Shown piece by piece: positions 1-8,785 of a stretch of 14,274 nt of DNA (its first letter is position 1; the number at the start of each line of letters is the position of its first letter). The notes below the pieces were generated by a model, which saw only the letters and a program-made list of their open reading frames with translations, did not search any database and was not told the origin of the DNA. The stretch lies in the NCBI GenBank assembly GCA_003118195.1, contig BEXV01001360.1, positions 87,220-101,493 on the forward strand, in the 5' to 3' direction. A program made the translations under genes and the position numbers. The DNA comes from Hemicentrotus pulcherrimus. Taxonomy: Eukaryota; Echinodermata; Echinoidea; Camarodonta; Strongylocentrotidae.

Positions 1-23
1 GGGGGGGGGGGGGGGGGGGGGGG
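1..23. repeat. Poly-G run at window start
   Basis: The first 23 bases are all G. A G homopolymer of this length next to ordinary AT-rich intron could be a genuine simple repeat that continues outside, or a sequencing or assembly edge effect. The window alone cannot decide. Confidence 0.9.
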
Positions 24-524
24 ACTTATACTTTGTATGGCATGACTGTAAGATAACAACGCTTCTGAAAGATGAAAATGTAATTTTCATTAATGACCAG
101 CTCATCTTTTCTTAGCCTGTAATAAACATGTTGAGATGCTGGTATAACATGCAATTCACATCTAGGCTTCAGCCTACATTAATCTTGTGATTTGTATATC
201 ATATGTTAAATGCTTTTTAATCCATGAACAATTTAGAAAACTACTATAGAAACACTCATGAAACAAACATTCTCAAATTCCTCAATGTCGTAAAAATTCA
301 ATTTCAAACTCAGTGATTTTCAGGTTGCCTGAAGCCCAAAGACCCAAACCCACAGAATAGTACATTTATGTATAATTAGAAATACCAATTATTTTACTCC
401 TTTAATTTGCAATTTGTCAACATCATGTATTTAATTTCCTTAATGAAGTTCTAATGCAAATAATCTTGTACTACATTTGTAAATCATAAACAGCTCTAGA
501 GGCTAAAACTCAGCCAATAAATCA

Positions 525-529
525 CTCTG

Positions 530-565
<36 letters not shown>
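525..565. repeat. (CT)n microsatellite
   Basis: An almost pure CT run of about 40 bp with a few interruptions at its left end. It is probably length-polymorphic. Confidence 0.95.
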
Positions 566-569
<4 letters not shown>

Positions 570-627
570 AGCATATCTTCAACAAACACCAGAAATATTT
601 TCCTGTCAAACACCATGTGATGCATGT

Positions 628-1301
628 GGCGTGTCTTCACTATCTTGAGATTGCCAAATATCCAGCTATTTTGAACTATCCCGATTGCAAACTATCCAGC
701 TAATTTGCGTCTTCACTAGACCGATACGCTCATCACCAACTAGCTCGAAAAATAATCTAGAGATTGACGCATGCGCACTTCAGCGAACGACGTAAACTGT
801 AAAACGTACCGTAAACAAGTACCGGCTACGCTCTACAGGTTAGACTTGTGTGCTAGCTAATAATATTCTCATCCGTTTTGGTTAGTCCCCTTAGTTTAAC
901 AGCACACAGCAACAAAACAAAGACAAAAACAAACTAGAAGAGTAAATGTAGACAATTATGACGAGTCGAAACCAAAAAGTATGCAAGGTAGGCTGAGTGG
1001 TATAGATCACATGTGTGCGCGCTAGTACAACTAGTAAACATAGAAAACCGGAAATCGTTGTGCATGATGGGATCTGGATATTTGACTCTGCACTACGGTC
1101 TAATGAAGACGGTCGCAAACTATCCCGCTAGTTGGGAAATAGTGGGATATTTTGAAAACTAGACCGATATATTATCCCGACCAACTATTCAGCTAATTTG
1201 CTACTTTGGTCTAATAAAAACGCAAATAGCTGGATAGTTTGCGATAGGGATAGTTCGAAATAGCTGGATATTTGACAATCTCGAGATAGTGAGAACAGGC
1301 C
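628..1301. mobile_element. Non-autonomous DNA transposon with ~90-bp terminal inverted repeats
   Basis: The left arm (628-717) and the reverse complement of the right arm (1206-1301) align over about 90 bp. Both read GGC, TGT, then TCACTATCT-GAGATTG-CAAATATCCAGCTATTT, ACTATCC, GCAAACTATCCAGCTA, and end in TTAGACC or CTAGACC (listed here as short pieces). Further inner copies of CTATCC-GCTA and GTCTTCATTAGACC occur at about 1096-1180 in both orientations, so the ends are built from repeated subterminal motifs. The centre (about 740-880) is richer in CpG than the flanks. No transposase frame is present, so any movement depended on another element. I could not define a clean target-site duplication; the exact ends are uncertain by a few bases. 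Superfamily is unassigned (PIF/Harbinger or hAT are possibilities). Confidence 0.85.
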
Positions 1302-1439
1302 TATTGCTGACGTATTCCTGGTTCTTTTGATCGTAAATAATAGTAGATGGCATAAACATCCCCCTCCTCACTCTCAAAGTACAATGTACACGACCCCTAT
1401 GAACTTCAGGGTAAAACAGTGACCATTAAAGAGAATATT

Positions 1440-1545
1440 ATCTCGTGCGATGGCAATATTGTTATCTGTTATGATATTCCATCTTTTATCTTTGTATAAT
1501 ATTGTCATGATGATGGCAATAAATGACAATTCAATTCAATTTGAT
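1440..1545 (+). mobile_element. Probable non-LTR retrotransposon 3' tail
   Basis: The segment ends in ATGATGATGGCAATAAATGA followed by repeated CAATTCAATTCAATTT. A short AATAAA-containing end followed by a few-base tandem tail is the usual look of truncated LINE 3' ends in marine invertebrates. There is no coding part, so this would be a 5'-truncated copy in plus orientation. Recognition is by style, not by a family match. Confidence 0.4.
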
Positions 1546-1834
1546 TAAACAAATCTTTATAGTGGGATCACAGGAGTTAAAGCAGTGACTTTATCAATCT
1601 TTAATAAATAAGAAGTTAAGAAAAAAGTTACATCAGCCCATAATCATACTATTTATCAATTCATAAATTTGTAAACTTTGTGCAATCAGTATGTGAACTC
1701 ATGAAATATTGAATCTGATCACTATAATTTATTAACCCTGGTATCAAATTTGTATATCTGCATATTCATCTTTTCAGGTATTAAAATAAATTATTAAATA
1801 AATTTTGTTCAAAATTTCTCTCAAAGTACCAAAC

Positions 1835-1909
1835 GATACCTTTAAAATCCTCTCTCTCTCTCTCTCTCACATGGTGCACCTGCAAGCATACTGTATAGAT
1901 ACCTTTAAA
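1835..1909. repeat. Direct repeat GATACCTTTAAA flanking a CT run and a MITE-end-like piece
   Basis: The 12-base GATACCTTTAAA occurs at 1835-1846 and 1898-1909. Between them are a (CT)n run (1850-1869) and CACATGGTGCACCTGCAAGC followed by ATACTGTATA. That last part resembles the right inverted repeat of the element at 10750-10893 (CACATGGTG, then ACC, then AGCCTACTGTATA). It may be a fragment of that family inserted with a duplicated target, or a local duplication by slippage. Confidence 0.5.
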
Positions 1910-2639
1910 GTAATTGATTTTCACTTTTGTTTGGGATACAAAACTTTGAGATATGACTAATGAAATATTCAAATATTTGTTTTGGGGTTTACAGTATATG
2001 CAATGCATATATTGGTTTCCTGTCATGCTTTGCTTCACAAAAAGGTCAGATTTCTCATGCCTTTTGAATCCTGTGAGAACAGCATAATTAGGGTATGAAA
2101 TTCATGTTTTGCATCATTTAAGGAACTACATGTAAATTATTCTATTAAAACTATCCAAAAAACATCATCAAGTTCGATTCAAATCAATCAAAATTTAGAG
2201 TTTCAAAATAAATCACAGGAAAAGGGACAATGTAAAATAAATAGAACTTGTTGGCAATTGAAATCATTACAAAAACATGGATCAAACACAGACAGTACAT
2301 GTAACTCTTTGCAAACATTATTCCTGGCAAAGTCAATATTTGATCTGGCCTTTACATCTGCCAAATAAACCTCAAAAACACATTTTTGTTTGCTACCCTT
2401 GAAAGTAAATCCCAAATGGAAATTAGAAACTCAACATTCTGAAGGCAAACAAAATGAGCATGAACATGACATTGATACGTGCAAGACTGACGTAACAAAC
2501 AGGATTAGGGAGAAAAAAGTTTGGCGATCAATTCTAAATAAATATATACTGACTCATGCCAAATCATTACTATTATTATATCATTTTGTAATGATCGTTA
2601 GTCAAATTCTAATTTTGTGTCTATGTTTTTTTGCCTTTA

Positions 2640-2850
2640 TGTTCGGCACAAGCCAGTGAGGAGAGCCTTTTGACAGGATTCCTAATCCTTTTAGGCAATC
2701 CACAAGCACTGGCAGGTGCCCATTATCTTTTTCTCTGTATTGTTTTTACTGATGTCTGTGGTACATTCTTTTTTCTTTTTTTGTTGATTGTTTTCTATTT
2801 TTATCAGATTATGGAAATAACTTCAAACTTGAAACTTGAAACTTGAAACA
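2640..2850 (+). mobile_element. Probable LINE-like 3' end with (CTTGAAA)n tail
   Basis: A GC-richer block (2640-2735) is followed by a T-rich stretch, then ATTATGGAAATAACTTCAAA and about three tandem copies of CTTGAAA (2822-2849). This order resembles the 3' UTR of truncated non-LTR retrotransposons in plus orientation. No reverse transcriptase motif is present, and the open frame across it is not convincing as protein. The element's 5' boundary is a guess. Confidence 0.45.
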
Positions 2851-2974
2851 ATGCAAATCAGTCATGTTATAAAAAGGGTGTTTAAACTGTAAGTATTTGT
2901 GAGTTTTCACCAAGGAAGAAAAGGAGTTTTTATAAAGTAGTTTGATCATGTGTAGATATATTCATAGAATTTCA

Positions 2975-3180
2975 GGAGGCGCGATAGCTCAGTCGGTAGA
3001 GCAGTGGTCTTGTAATCCGGAGACCCAGGCTCGAAACCAAGTCGATGCGCTTGTGCCCTTTGGTAAGGCATTAATCCTCATTACCAGGTCCCTCAGAGAG
3101 GACCTAAAGCTGTCGGCCATCTGGTTGCCTGCTTACAAGCATTTATGCTTTCTTAGCAGTCAGGTGAAATAACCACCATA
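2975..3180 (+). mobile_element. tRNA-derived SINE
   Basis: The head is tRNA-like, with a pol III box A at 2985-2996 (TAGCTCAGTCGG) and a box B at 3028-3038 (GGCTCGAAACC). The anticodon-loop position reads CTTGTAA, as in a tRNA-Thr(TGT). The head carries the GGAGGCGCGATAGCTCAG start typical of tRNA SINEs in marine deuterostomes. A non-tRNA body follows (about 3046-3180: TTGTGCCCTTTGGTAAGGCA, then ATTACCAGGTCCCTC and a GAGGGACCT-like inverted piece). It is not a working tRNA: the acceptor stem does not pair cleanly, box B departs from consensus at several bases, and the body is contiguous. It lies antisense to the MICAL gene. The family name is unknown to me. Confidence 0.85.
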
Positions 3181-3874
3181 TCACCCTTGTTATTCTACAA
3201 TTTCAAAATTCCTATTGCTCAACAGCTCGTAGTGTTTCCTCTTTCTGCTGTCATAAGCAAACAAAGGGTGAAATAATTCATATTAATTCAAACCCATCAG
3301 AGCTGATAACCACTGTCTGAACCAACATGAGGTTATCTTTGTTCTATCACCATGACAACAGAACGATGCATCAATAATCAATGAAGAGGGCGCTCATCCA
3401 TGGATGAAAATATGTCAAAAAGACAAAAACAAAATTAATTGTTTCAATGGGATAGAGACCATGTACAAAAGTGCTTGTGAATTAATCGTCTATTTCGAGA
3501 GTATCTCTCTTGATCTGTAGTATGGCATGTTCAGATATGGTGGAACTCAGTTAACCGCTGCAAAAAAGCCAGCTAAGTTTTTTTTTACTTGCAAAAACAA
3601 AGGTCAAACACGTATTCAATGAGCTCTGTGTTATATGATAGAAAAAATGTGGAGCGTATTTCACTTTACGTCATCATAAAACAAGAACGCTGCATCCCAT
3701 ATTTGAACTATCCTTTAATGCATTAAGTGGAATGTGAATATGGTAGTGGAGTTTGTGCACACTTTACAGCACATTAGTTCTGTCTCTGTTATTTTTTTTT
3801 GGACAGGTTTATTGAGATCAAAGGAAATTCTACTTCTAGTTGCAATAATCCAGTAAATATTATGACTGCATAAC

Positions 3875-3924
3875 ATTGATTTTATGGTACCTGTATACCT
3901 GCCAACATGGCAATGATAGGGTAA
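3875..3924. repeat. 50-bp direct repeat, copy 1
   Basis: This 50-bp sequence, containing GGTACCTGTATACCTGCCAA and CATGGCAATGATAGGG, is identical to 4449-4498, which starts 574 bp further on. The flanks are not clearly alike. It includes GGTACC and GTATAC palindromes. Confidence 0.95.
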
Positions 3925-4448
3925 GTCAATGAAGCTAGGATATTAAAAAGTCATAACAGTCAAAAGCATTACATACTTTACGTTAGTTTGAAGGAAAATA
4001 TTCACTTCTGATTGAATTTGAAAAGTCAAAATGAATATTCAATCACACATGTGTATATCTAATACAGACTGAAAAGGTCTGAAACCCTGAGCCGCAGAAA
4101 AATATATGATAAACACTTAAAGAACTGTGTTTAGACTCTATTCCATCGTGTCTGAGGATGAGATACATTCCAAATGTGAACGCCCCTAATAATGTATACA
4201 GGGCAATGATGTAGTAATAATGGACGCAATATTGCTGAAAGAAAGCATCACTGAAAGAGAGCTATGGTTCAACCCAATGTCATGGCCTCATCTGTAATAC
4301 AGGAATATCTCTTTCAACGACAGCGCAATAAACTTTAGGGACATTAGAAAGGTTCCATTTCAGCAATTCATAATGGAAACATCTAAATCTGAATGCAATG
4401 TACTGCAGGGTGATGATAACTATCTTCTAACTGTAGACACATCATGTA

Positions 4449-4498
4449 ATTGATTTTATGGTACCTGTATACCTGCCAACATGGCAATGATAGGGTAA
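4449..4498. repeat. 50-bp direct repeat, copy 2
   Basis: This copy is identical over 50 bp to 3875-3924. After the repeat a weak resemblance may resume (GTCAAT then CTAG in both flanks, with about 11 extra bases here), so the pair may be the best-preserved part of a longer duplicated unit. Confidence 0.95.
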
Positions 4499-4701
4499 AT
4501 GCTCTTCTTGTCAATTGTAACTAGCTCTTAGGGACAGCCATTATTTGAAAGCATAATCTTCGCTCAACAACCGACACATGTAAACTTATCATTCCCAAAT
4601 CTAGGCTCTGAGCAGCTGAAAAACGTTTTGCAGTAGCCACATATCAAACACTTGGAAATTACCTGTCTTGCCACTTTCAAAAGATCCCTTGAAACTTACC
4701 T

Positions 4702-4810
4702 GCTCCCCCTTATGTTTCTCCTTTTGTCTTTCTTATTCTCTCTCTTTCTCTACCTCCCACCCTCTCTCTTTGTTTCTCTCCCTCTCACCCCCTCTCTCTA
4801 TTCATCTCTA
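4702..4810. repeat. Pyrimidine-rich (CT/CCCT) tract beside exon donor
   Basis: This stretch is almost all C and T on the plus strand. In the gene's sense it is therefore a purine tract with many GGG and GAGA runs, starting 12 bases past the end of donor GTAAGA of the exon ending at 4828. G-rich runs just inside an intron are known in general to aid 5' splice-site recognition; that role here is inference. Confidence 0.85.
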
Positions 4811-4827
4811 AACCATTCATATCTTAC

Positions 4828-4929
4828 CATGCAGCGTATTTCTCTTTCCATCAGCGCCTACGATGACATCAAACTCATACTCTGATACCGGGTGATCCTT
4901 GGGGTCTAGCTTGGCCCTCCAACCAATCT
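4828..4929 (-). CDS. MICAL: MICAL exon: monooxygenase domain with GADGKRN motif
   Basis: This 102-nt exon completes a Lys codon (A|AG) and reads [20 protein letters not shown] then [13 protein letters not shown] plus one base. GWRA, the [11 protein letters not shown] stretch and GADGKRN are diagnostic of MICAL2/3-like and insect Mical proteins. GADGKRN is the DG motif of class A flavin monooxygenases, which contacts FAD and NADPH. The acceptor follows a strong T-rich tract ending TTTTCAG (4930-4932 on the plus strand), and the donor is GTAAGA at 4827-4822. A second AG two bases inside the exon would break the frame, which supports 4929 as the boundary. The exon is symmetric phase 1-1. It sits 6087 bp from the previous exon, and the next exon (expected to start G-F-R-like) is not in the remaining 4.8 kb. 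Confidence 0.93.
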
Positions 4930-5197
4930 CTGAAAACAAACAGAAAACAAAAATTAAATATAATAAATTCTTCATAAAATATCTAACACAATGTTACATG
5001 AGAACATTACATCACATTCAACAATTTTCTGTATGAAAATTTTGAGATGATGAAATACTTGAGATGCCTATATGTATAAAACATTATTCTATACATAACT
5101 GTAGGTACATGCACAAATCAAAAACAACCTGTATGTCTCTTATCTAAATTACAATCATATTGTCCAAATTATTGTCCTTTGTAATAGAAATTGACAT

Positions 5198-5345
5198 ACT
5201 CGGTATGCCCTCATGGTGACTGTATGGTAGGAAAACTCCTCAGGGAGTGGAAATGGTGCACACTGTGCGTAACAAATGAATCCGATGACTGGGGTAATGA
5301 TAATATTTGTAAAGCGCTACATACATGTACATGTAATTCCAGATT
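5198..5345. repeat. Possible dispersed-repeat fragment
   Basis: The stretch holds an imperfectly palindromic GGAAAACTCCTCAGGGAGTGG-type core (5229-5249), then GGGGTAATGATAATATTTGT followed by AAAGCGCTACAT. The last motif resembles common ends of dispersed repeats in invertebrates. The boundaries and class are not supported beyond this. Confidence 0.3.
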
Positions 5346-6079
5346 TATTATCATTATTTCACATGTTTCCTGCCATAAAATTTTTACTGATAATAATACC
5401 TTGATGATCTGATATATCCAATTGGTTATCACAGCATTAAAAGCTAAATCCACAAATGTTCCAATTCAACCTATTACAGTATCCCTATAGTAATCCTTTA
5501 GTCCCAGGTGATAAAACTTTATTGACCTTGGATTGACCTTGAGATTAGGCTTTAATATGTTCTACTTGACTGAAGGGGGACTATCTGGGTATAATGATAT
5601 TGCATCTTCAAATCATGGATTAACTTTCTAACCCTCTCTGCTTGCCGTATCAATGGGATAAAACATGATAGGTATGACAGTGTTTATAGCTGGGTTTTAA
5701 TAGCATGATTTAAAATGAAAGTTTGCTTTTAGTTTTAATTTCAACGGTAGTTAAGGACAGCGTGGACATACTTGTGATTTCAGAAACCAAAGTTTAACTT
5801 GAATTTTAAACAAAAAGTGATCTTATGGTTTGCACAATAACCAAAAGTACATTTAAGGCTCCTCATACTAGTTATGTGCCTGGCAGACACAATCAGCTGC
5901 CAAGTTCGCCAGCAAGTTCCAGGGGTAGTTATGATAGACTTCAAAGACTGCTGGCACGGCTTGTAGTTTAAAAGGTACACTCTTTAAGGTTTCATTATGT
6001 TTATATTTACAACTACAATGGTGCCAAGCGAACACAGCTAATGTATAATGTAAATTAGCCATCATGTGCAGGTAAACCT

Positions 6080-6216
6080 GGGCCGCGTCTTATAAAAAGT
6101 TGCGTTTGATTTAGATCAATCGCGATCGTAAGTACCCCAATCAATCGCAAGTTTGCAGTCTCCTATCTCTTATGTACTAGTTGCAAGTGATATCAACTCT
6201 TTATAAGACAGTGCCC
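6080..6216 (-). mobile_element. 137-bp MITE, GGGCC/TCTTATAAA family, copy 1
   Basis: The terminal inverted repeats are GGGCCGCGTCTTATAAAAAG on the left and, reversed, GGGCACTGTCTTATAAAGAG on the right. The reverse complement aligns along its whole length with 7804-7938, including the inner AAGAGATAGG-GACTGC and TTGCGATTGATT blocks, so the two are one family in opposite orientations. A near-palindrome around 6111-6129 (GATCAATCGCGATCG) adds fold-back potential. The target duplication is not clear. Confidence 0.8.
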
Positions 6217-6348
6217 AGATCTATGAACCTCAACCAACTGGGTAGCTTATCAATGGGAGAAACTAGATAGTATGACAGTGATCCTGTATACATACATGAA
6301 CATGAGCAGGTAGATTAGATGAACTTTCAATCCTACATACCTAGCTTA

Positions 6349-6530
6349 CGAGGGGGACAAACTTGATAGCCTCGGGCCTCGTTCAAACATGACGCAAGGG
6401 GGACAGACTTAATAGCCTCAGGCCTTGTTCAGACAGGACACGAGGGGGACAGACTGATAGCCTCAGGCCTCGTTCAGACATGACACGAGGGGGACAAACT
6501 TGATAGCCTCAGGCCTTGTTTAAACATGAC
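6349..6530. repeat. 45-bp tandem repeat, four copies
   Basis: Copies start at about 6349, 6393, 6441 and 6486. Each reads CGAGGGGGACAAACTTGATA then GCCTC-GGCCT-GTTCA-ACATGA, with a few changes and one small indel. Part of the unit (TAGCTTACGAGGGGGACAAA) aligns with the older ~110-bp motif around it, so this block appears to be a local expansion within that field. Confidence 0.92.
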
Positions 6531-7803
6531 CAGGCATAACCGCTGCAGTTTCTTAATGATGACATGAGGCGTAATACACGTCACATTTCTGTTTCATATA
6601 ACACAAGAGCTCAGTGACTATGCACAGGACCTTAGTTGTGAGCAGTCCCTATTCATTTACACATAACAAAGCTGCTGTCGTTCTTTTTTTTTTTGCAGCG
6701 GAATACCTCGTAATATGTGAACAAGCCTTCGCAGTTAAACTCTTACATCATTACACTAATGAAGGTAAGGTGCATGGATCCCCCTCGACCCTCCTTGCCT
6801 AGCTTATAATTGAACAAACTTGCTAGTATGACAGTGATACTGCATTCCTACACATATTTTACACGTATGTGTGCAGGAAAATTAGGCGAGCTTTAGATGC
6901 CTACTGCCTGGCTTACCAATGGGATAAACTTGATACGACTTGACACTGTAAACTAAACAACCTGATATAGATACATGTAGGTTGTATTTTAGATCCATCT
7001 CTACCCTAGCTCCCTGACTATCTTATCAATGGAACAAACCTGATACCTTGGCAGTGAACGAGCTCAATCGCATTACTACATAAATACCTGTATGAATCAC
7101 AGGGTCCATTCCCATAATCTGATATTCAAGAGCCTAAAATAGATCAAATTTTTTTCCCCAGCAATGATAACAAATAAATGTTAGTTTTGCTTCAGGTCAT
7201 TCTCCAGGGACAATTGCTCTGCAGTAAATTTTTAGCACTACCGAATTCCTAAATTCAACCCTGCACAAAAACTATACCTACCGGTATCCTCAACCCTAAC
7301 GCTATACCTCACCATAGACCCACTTGCAAACCCCACCCAATACTGTGTAATAAAACAATTTTGCGACAAGCAACTTTCCCAATTTGTAAACAAGATCATC
7401 GAAACAGATTTTCATAAATTTTTGTGATTTAATTTATTCATGGCATGAAATGTTTGAGAGTCTGAACCATCGACATTTGCAAAAATTTCATGAGCATGAG
7501 AGTTTCTTGTTTTACAGTATCTTTGACCCAAAAAGCAGGAGCAAATGTTAGGTCATCTTTGTCTCTAATGCCTGCTAGATTGCTATGATATGATGTGAAT
7601 CAGAATCCTACACGCTGAGTCTATATGATCCATCAAGATCGTTGCCAAATGCAACCCTGGACAATTGCTACTAACTGTCAAATCTGACACTTTGATTTCC
7701 AATATCATCTTCCGGTCAATCATTAGCTTAGTCTCCCCTGTGAACAGGCGCAGGCCATTTTTAGGTACTTGATACTTGGTACTATCCAGTATGCATACTA
7801 CTC

Positions 7804-7938
7804 CAGGACCCTGTCTTATAAAGAGGTGATATACATGTAGATTACAACTATGGAAATAAGAGATAGGGGACTGCTAATTGATTGGAGGACTTGCGATTGA
7901 TTTGGATCAATCACAACTCTTTATTAGATGTGGCCCAG
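7804..7938 (+). mobile_element. 135-bp MITE, GGGCC/TCTTATAAA family, copy 2
   Basis: The left end CAGGACCCTGTCTTATAAAG pairs with the right end, reversed, CTGGGCCACATCTAATAAAG. The inner inverted piece GATTGATTTGGATCAATCAC is also self-complementary. The element matches the copy at 6080-6216 in the opposite orientation and has nearly the same length. No coding capacity. Confidence 0.8.
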
Positions 7939-7979
7939 GTTGACCTTCCCATGATGGCCAATGTGCATTATACATCTAA

Positions 7980-8448
7980 GGGCGCGTTTATCTAGGCTTG
8001 CCACTAGATATGTACATATCGAACCCCACTATACGATCGTGATTCGCGGGATGTCGCGTTTATCGACTCTTCACTCTTCACAACAAAGGCCTTGTCTCTT
8101 CGCAGCTGCTCAGCGCCGTTTGACCCAGGAAGCAGACAGTTTCTCAGAGATCAACTACACACACACATGCTTGTACACAGCACATGGCACGCTCTAGCCT
8201 CCGAACCGGAAATTAAGCGTGGGAGGTCCGATTTGTATGTGGGGTTCAAAACAGCTTTGCGTTTATCGAGCTCTCAGAACCGTGATTCTGGCTGTATGTC
8301 ACATTTAAAACGCACCTTTTAGCGTCTTTAGATATGCCCATATCTAAAGACGTTTGAAAAAGGCTTTGCGTTTATCTACTTCTAAATTTGCCTGAAAGAC
8401 GTTTGAGAAACCTGATTCTAGCCAAAAATTTGCTAGATAAACGCAACC
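7980..8448. mobile_element. PIF/Harbinger-like non-autonomous element, 469 bp, TAA target duplication
   Basis: The ends are GGGCGCGTTTATCTAGGC on the left and, reversed, GGTTGCGTTTATCTAGC on the right. Both are flanked directly by TAA (7977-7979 and 8449-8451). A 3-bp TWA duplication and GG-starting ends are typical of PIF/Harbinger elements. The GCGTTTATC motif recurs inside (about 8056, 8260 and 8366), and a GCTTTGCGTTTATC...CTGATTCT-GCC block is doubled at about 8253-8294 and 8361-8423. A hairpin lies at 8323-8352. The GC and CpG content is higher than in the surrounding intron. The plus-strand frames inside do not resemble transposase. Confidence 0.82.
8323..8352. repeat. Perfect 14-bp inverted repeat (hairpin)
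   Basis: CGTCTTTAGATATG at 8323-8336 and its exact reverse complement at 8339-8352 are separated by two bases. It lies in the right half of the 7980-8448 element. Confidence 0.95.
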
Positions 8449-8785
8449 TAATAGGACGGGTTCTATGCAGATGCACTCTACTACATTTTGATACTAACCA
8501 AAAATGCATAATGAAATGTAATGAATCTAACATACATCTTACGATGTCCACATCACTCCGAGATTGAAATTCATGATTATCCTACAGCCTAAAGTCTTAT
8601 GACTACTGGTATACAGCAAGGCTTGACACCATGTGGACCCCATCATTTTTATGCTATACCCCCAACATTTTGATTTAAAACAATTGAAACAGCTAGTGGC
8701 CCAGTACATTCAAGCCCTAAAAATGTGAGTCTGGACCAAAAATAAAGTTAGTGCAGAAACATGCATAATGTCTGACAGGTGCTGT

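Larger units (their letters stand above)
1..4827 (-). other. MICAL intron, incomplete (downstream of last visible exon)
   Basis: This intron starts at donor GTAAGA (4827-4822) and continues past the window start, so it is at least 4827 bp. It holds the elements listed separately. The stretches 24-524, 1302-1439, 1546-1834, 1910-2630, 2851-2974, 3181-3874, 3925-4448 and 4499-4701 show no gene, RNA or repeat that I can name. They are AT-rich with short AT-rich motifs and scattered stops in every frame. The next MICAL exon, expected to encode a FRRKEFRGKLAI-like stretch, was looked for on the minus strand and not seen. Confidence 0.75.
5580..7070. repeat. Decayed ~100-110-bp repeat field
   Basis: A motif of the form CTTATCAATGGGATAAACTT then GATAGTATGACAGTG recurs at about 5641-5683, 6242-6282, 6341-6380, 6799-6838, 6909-6948 and 7019-7055. 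The sequence before several copies also aligns (for example GCAGGTAGATTAG...CTTTCAATCCTACAT before 6341 and GCAGGAAAATTAG...CTTTAGATGCCTAC before 6909). The last three copies are spaced 110-111 bp apart, and the second and third about 100 bp. This looks like an old tandem array now interrupted by insertions. Confidence 0.65.

Noticed and set aside
2390..2846. Two overlapping plus-strand open frames (89 and 71 codons) with hydrophobic ends
   Set aside because: They have low-complexity T-rich composition, no known motif and no splice or codon-bias support. They lie antisense to the gene and overlap a LINE-like tail.
2985..3046. A tRNA-Thr gene
   Set aside because: Boxes A and B and a TGT loop are present, but the acceptor and T arms do not pair properly, and the sequence continues into a SINE body.
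4652..4885. A 77-codon plus-strand open frame
   Set aside because: It crosses a CT-rich tract and runs antisense through a solid MICAL exon, so it is a shadow.
6349..6530. A CRISPR-like or coding repeat in the 45-bp block
   Set aside because: The repeats are directly adjacent with no spacers, vary in length by 1-4 bases, and do not hold a reading frame.
7961..8322. Plus-strand open frames of 78 and 76 codons in a GC-richer patch
   Set aside because: They coincide with the TAA-flanked inverted-repeat element, lack transposase motifs, and are explained by its lower stop-codon density.
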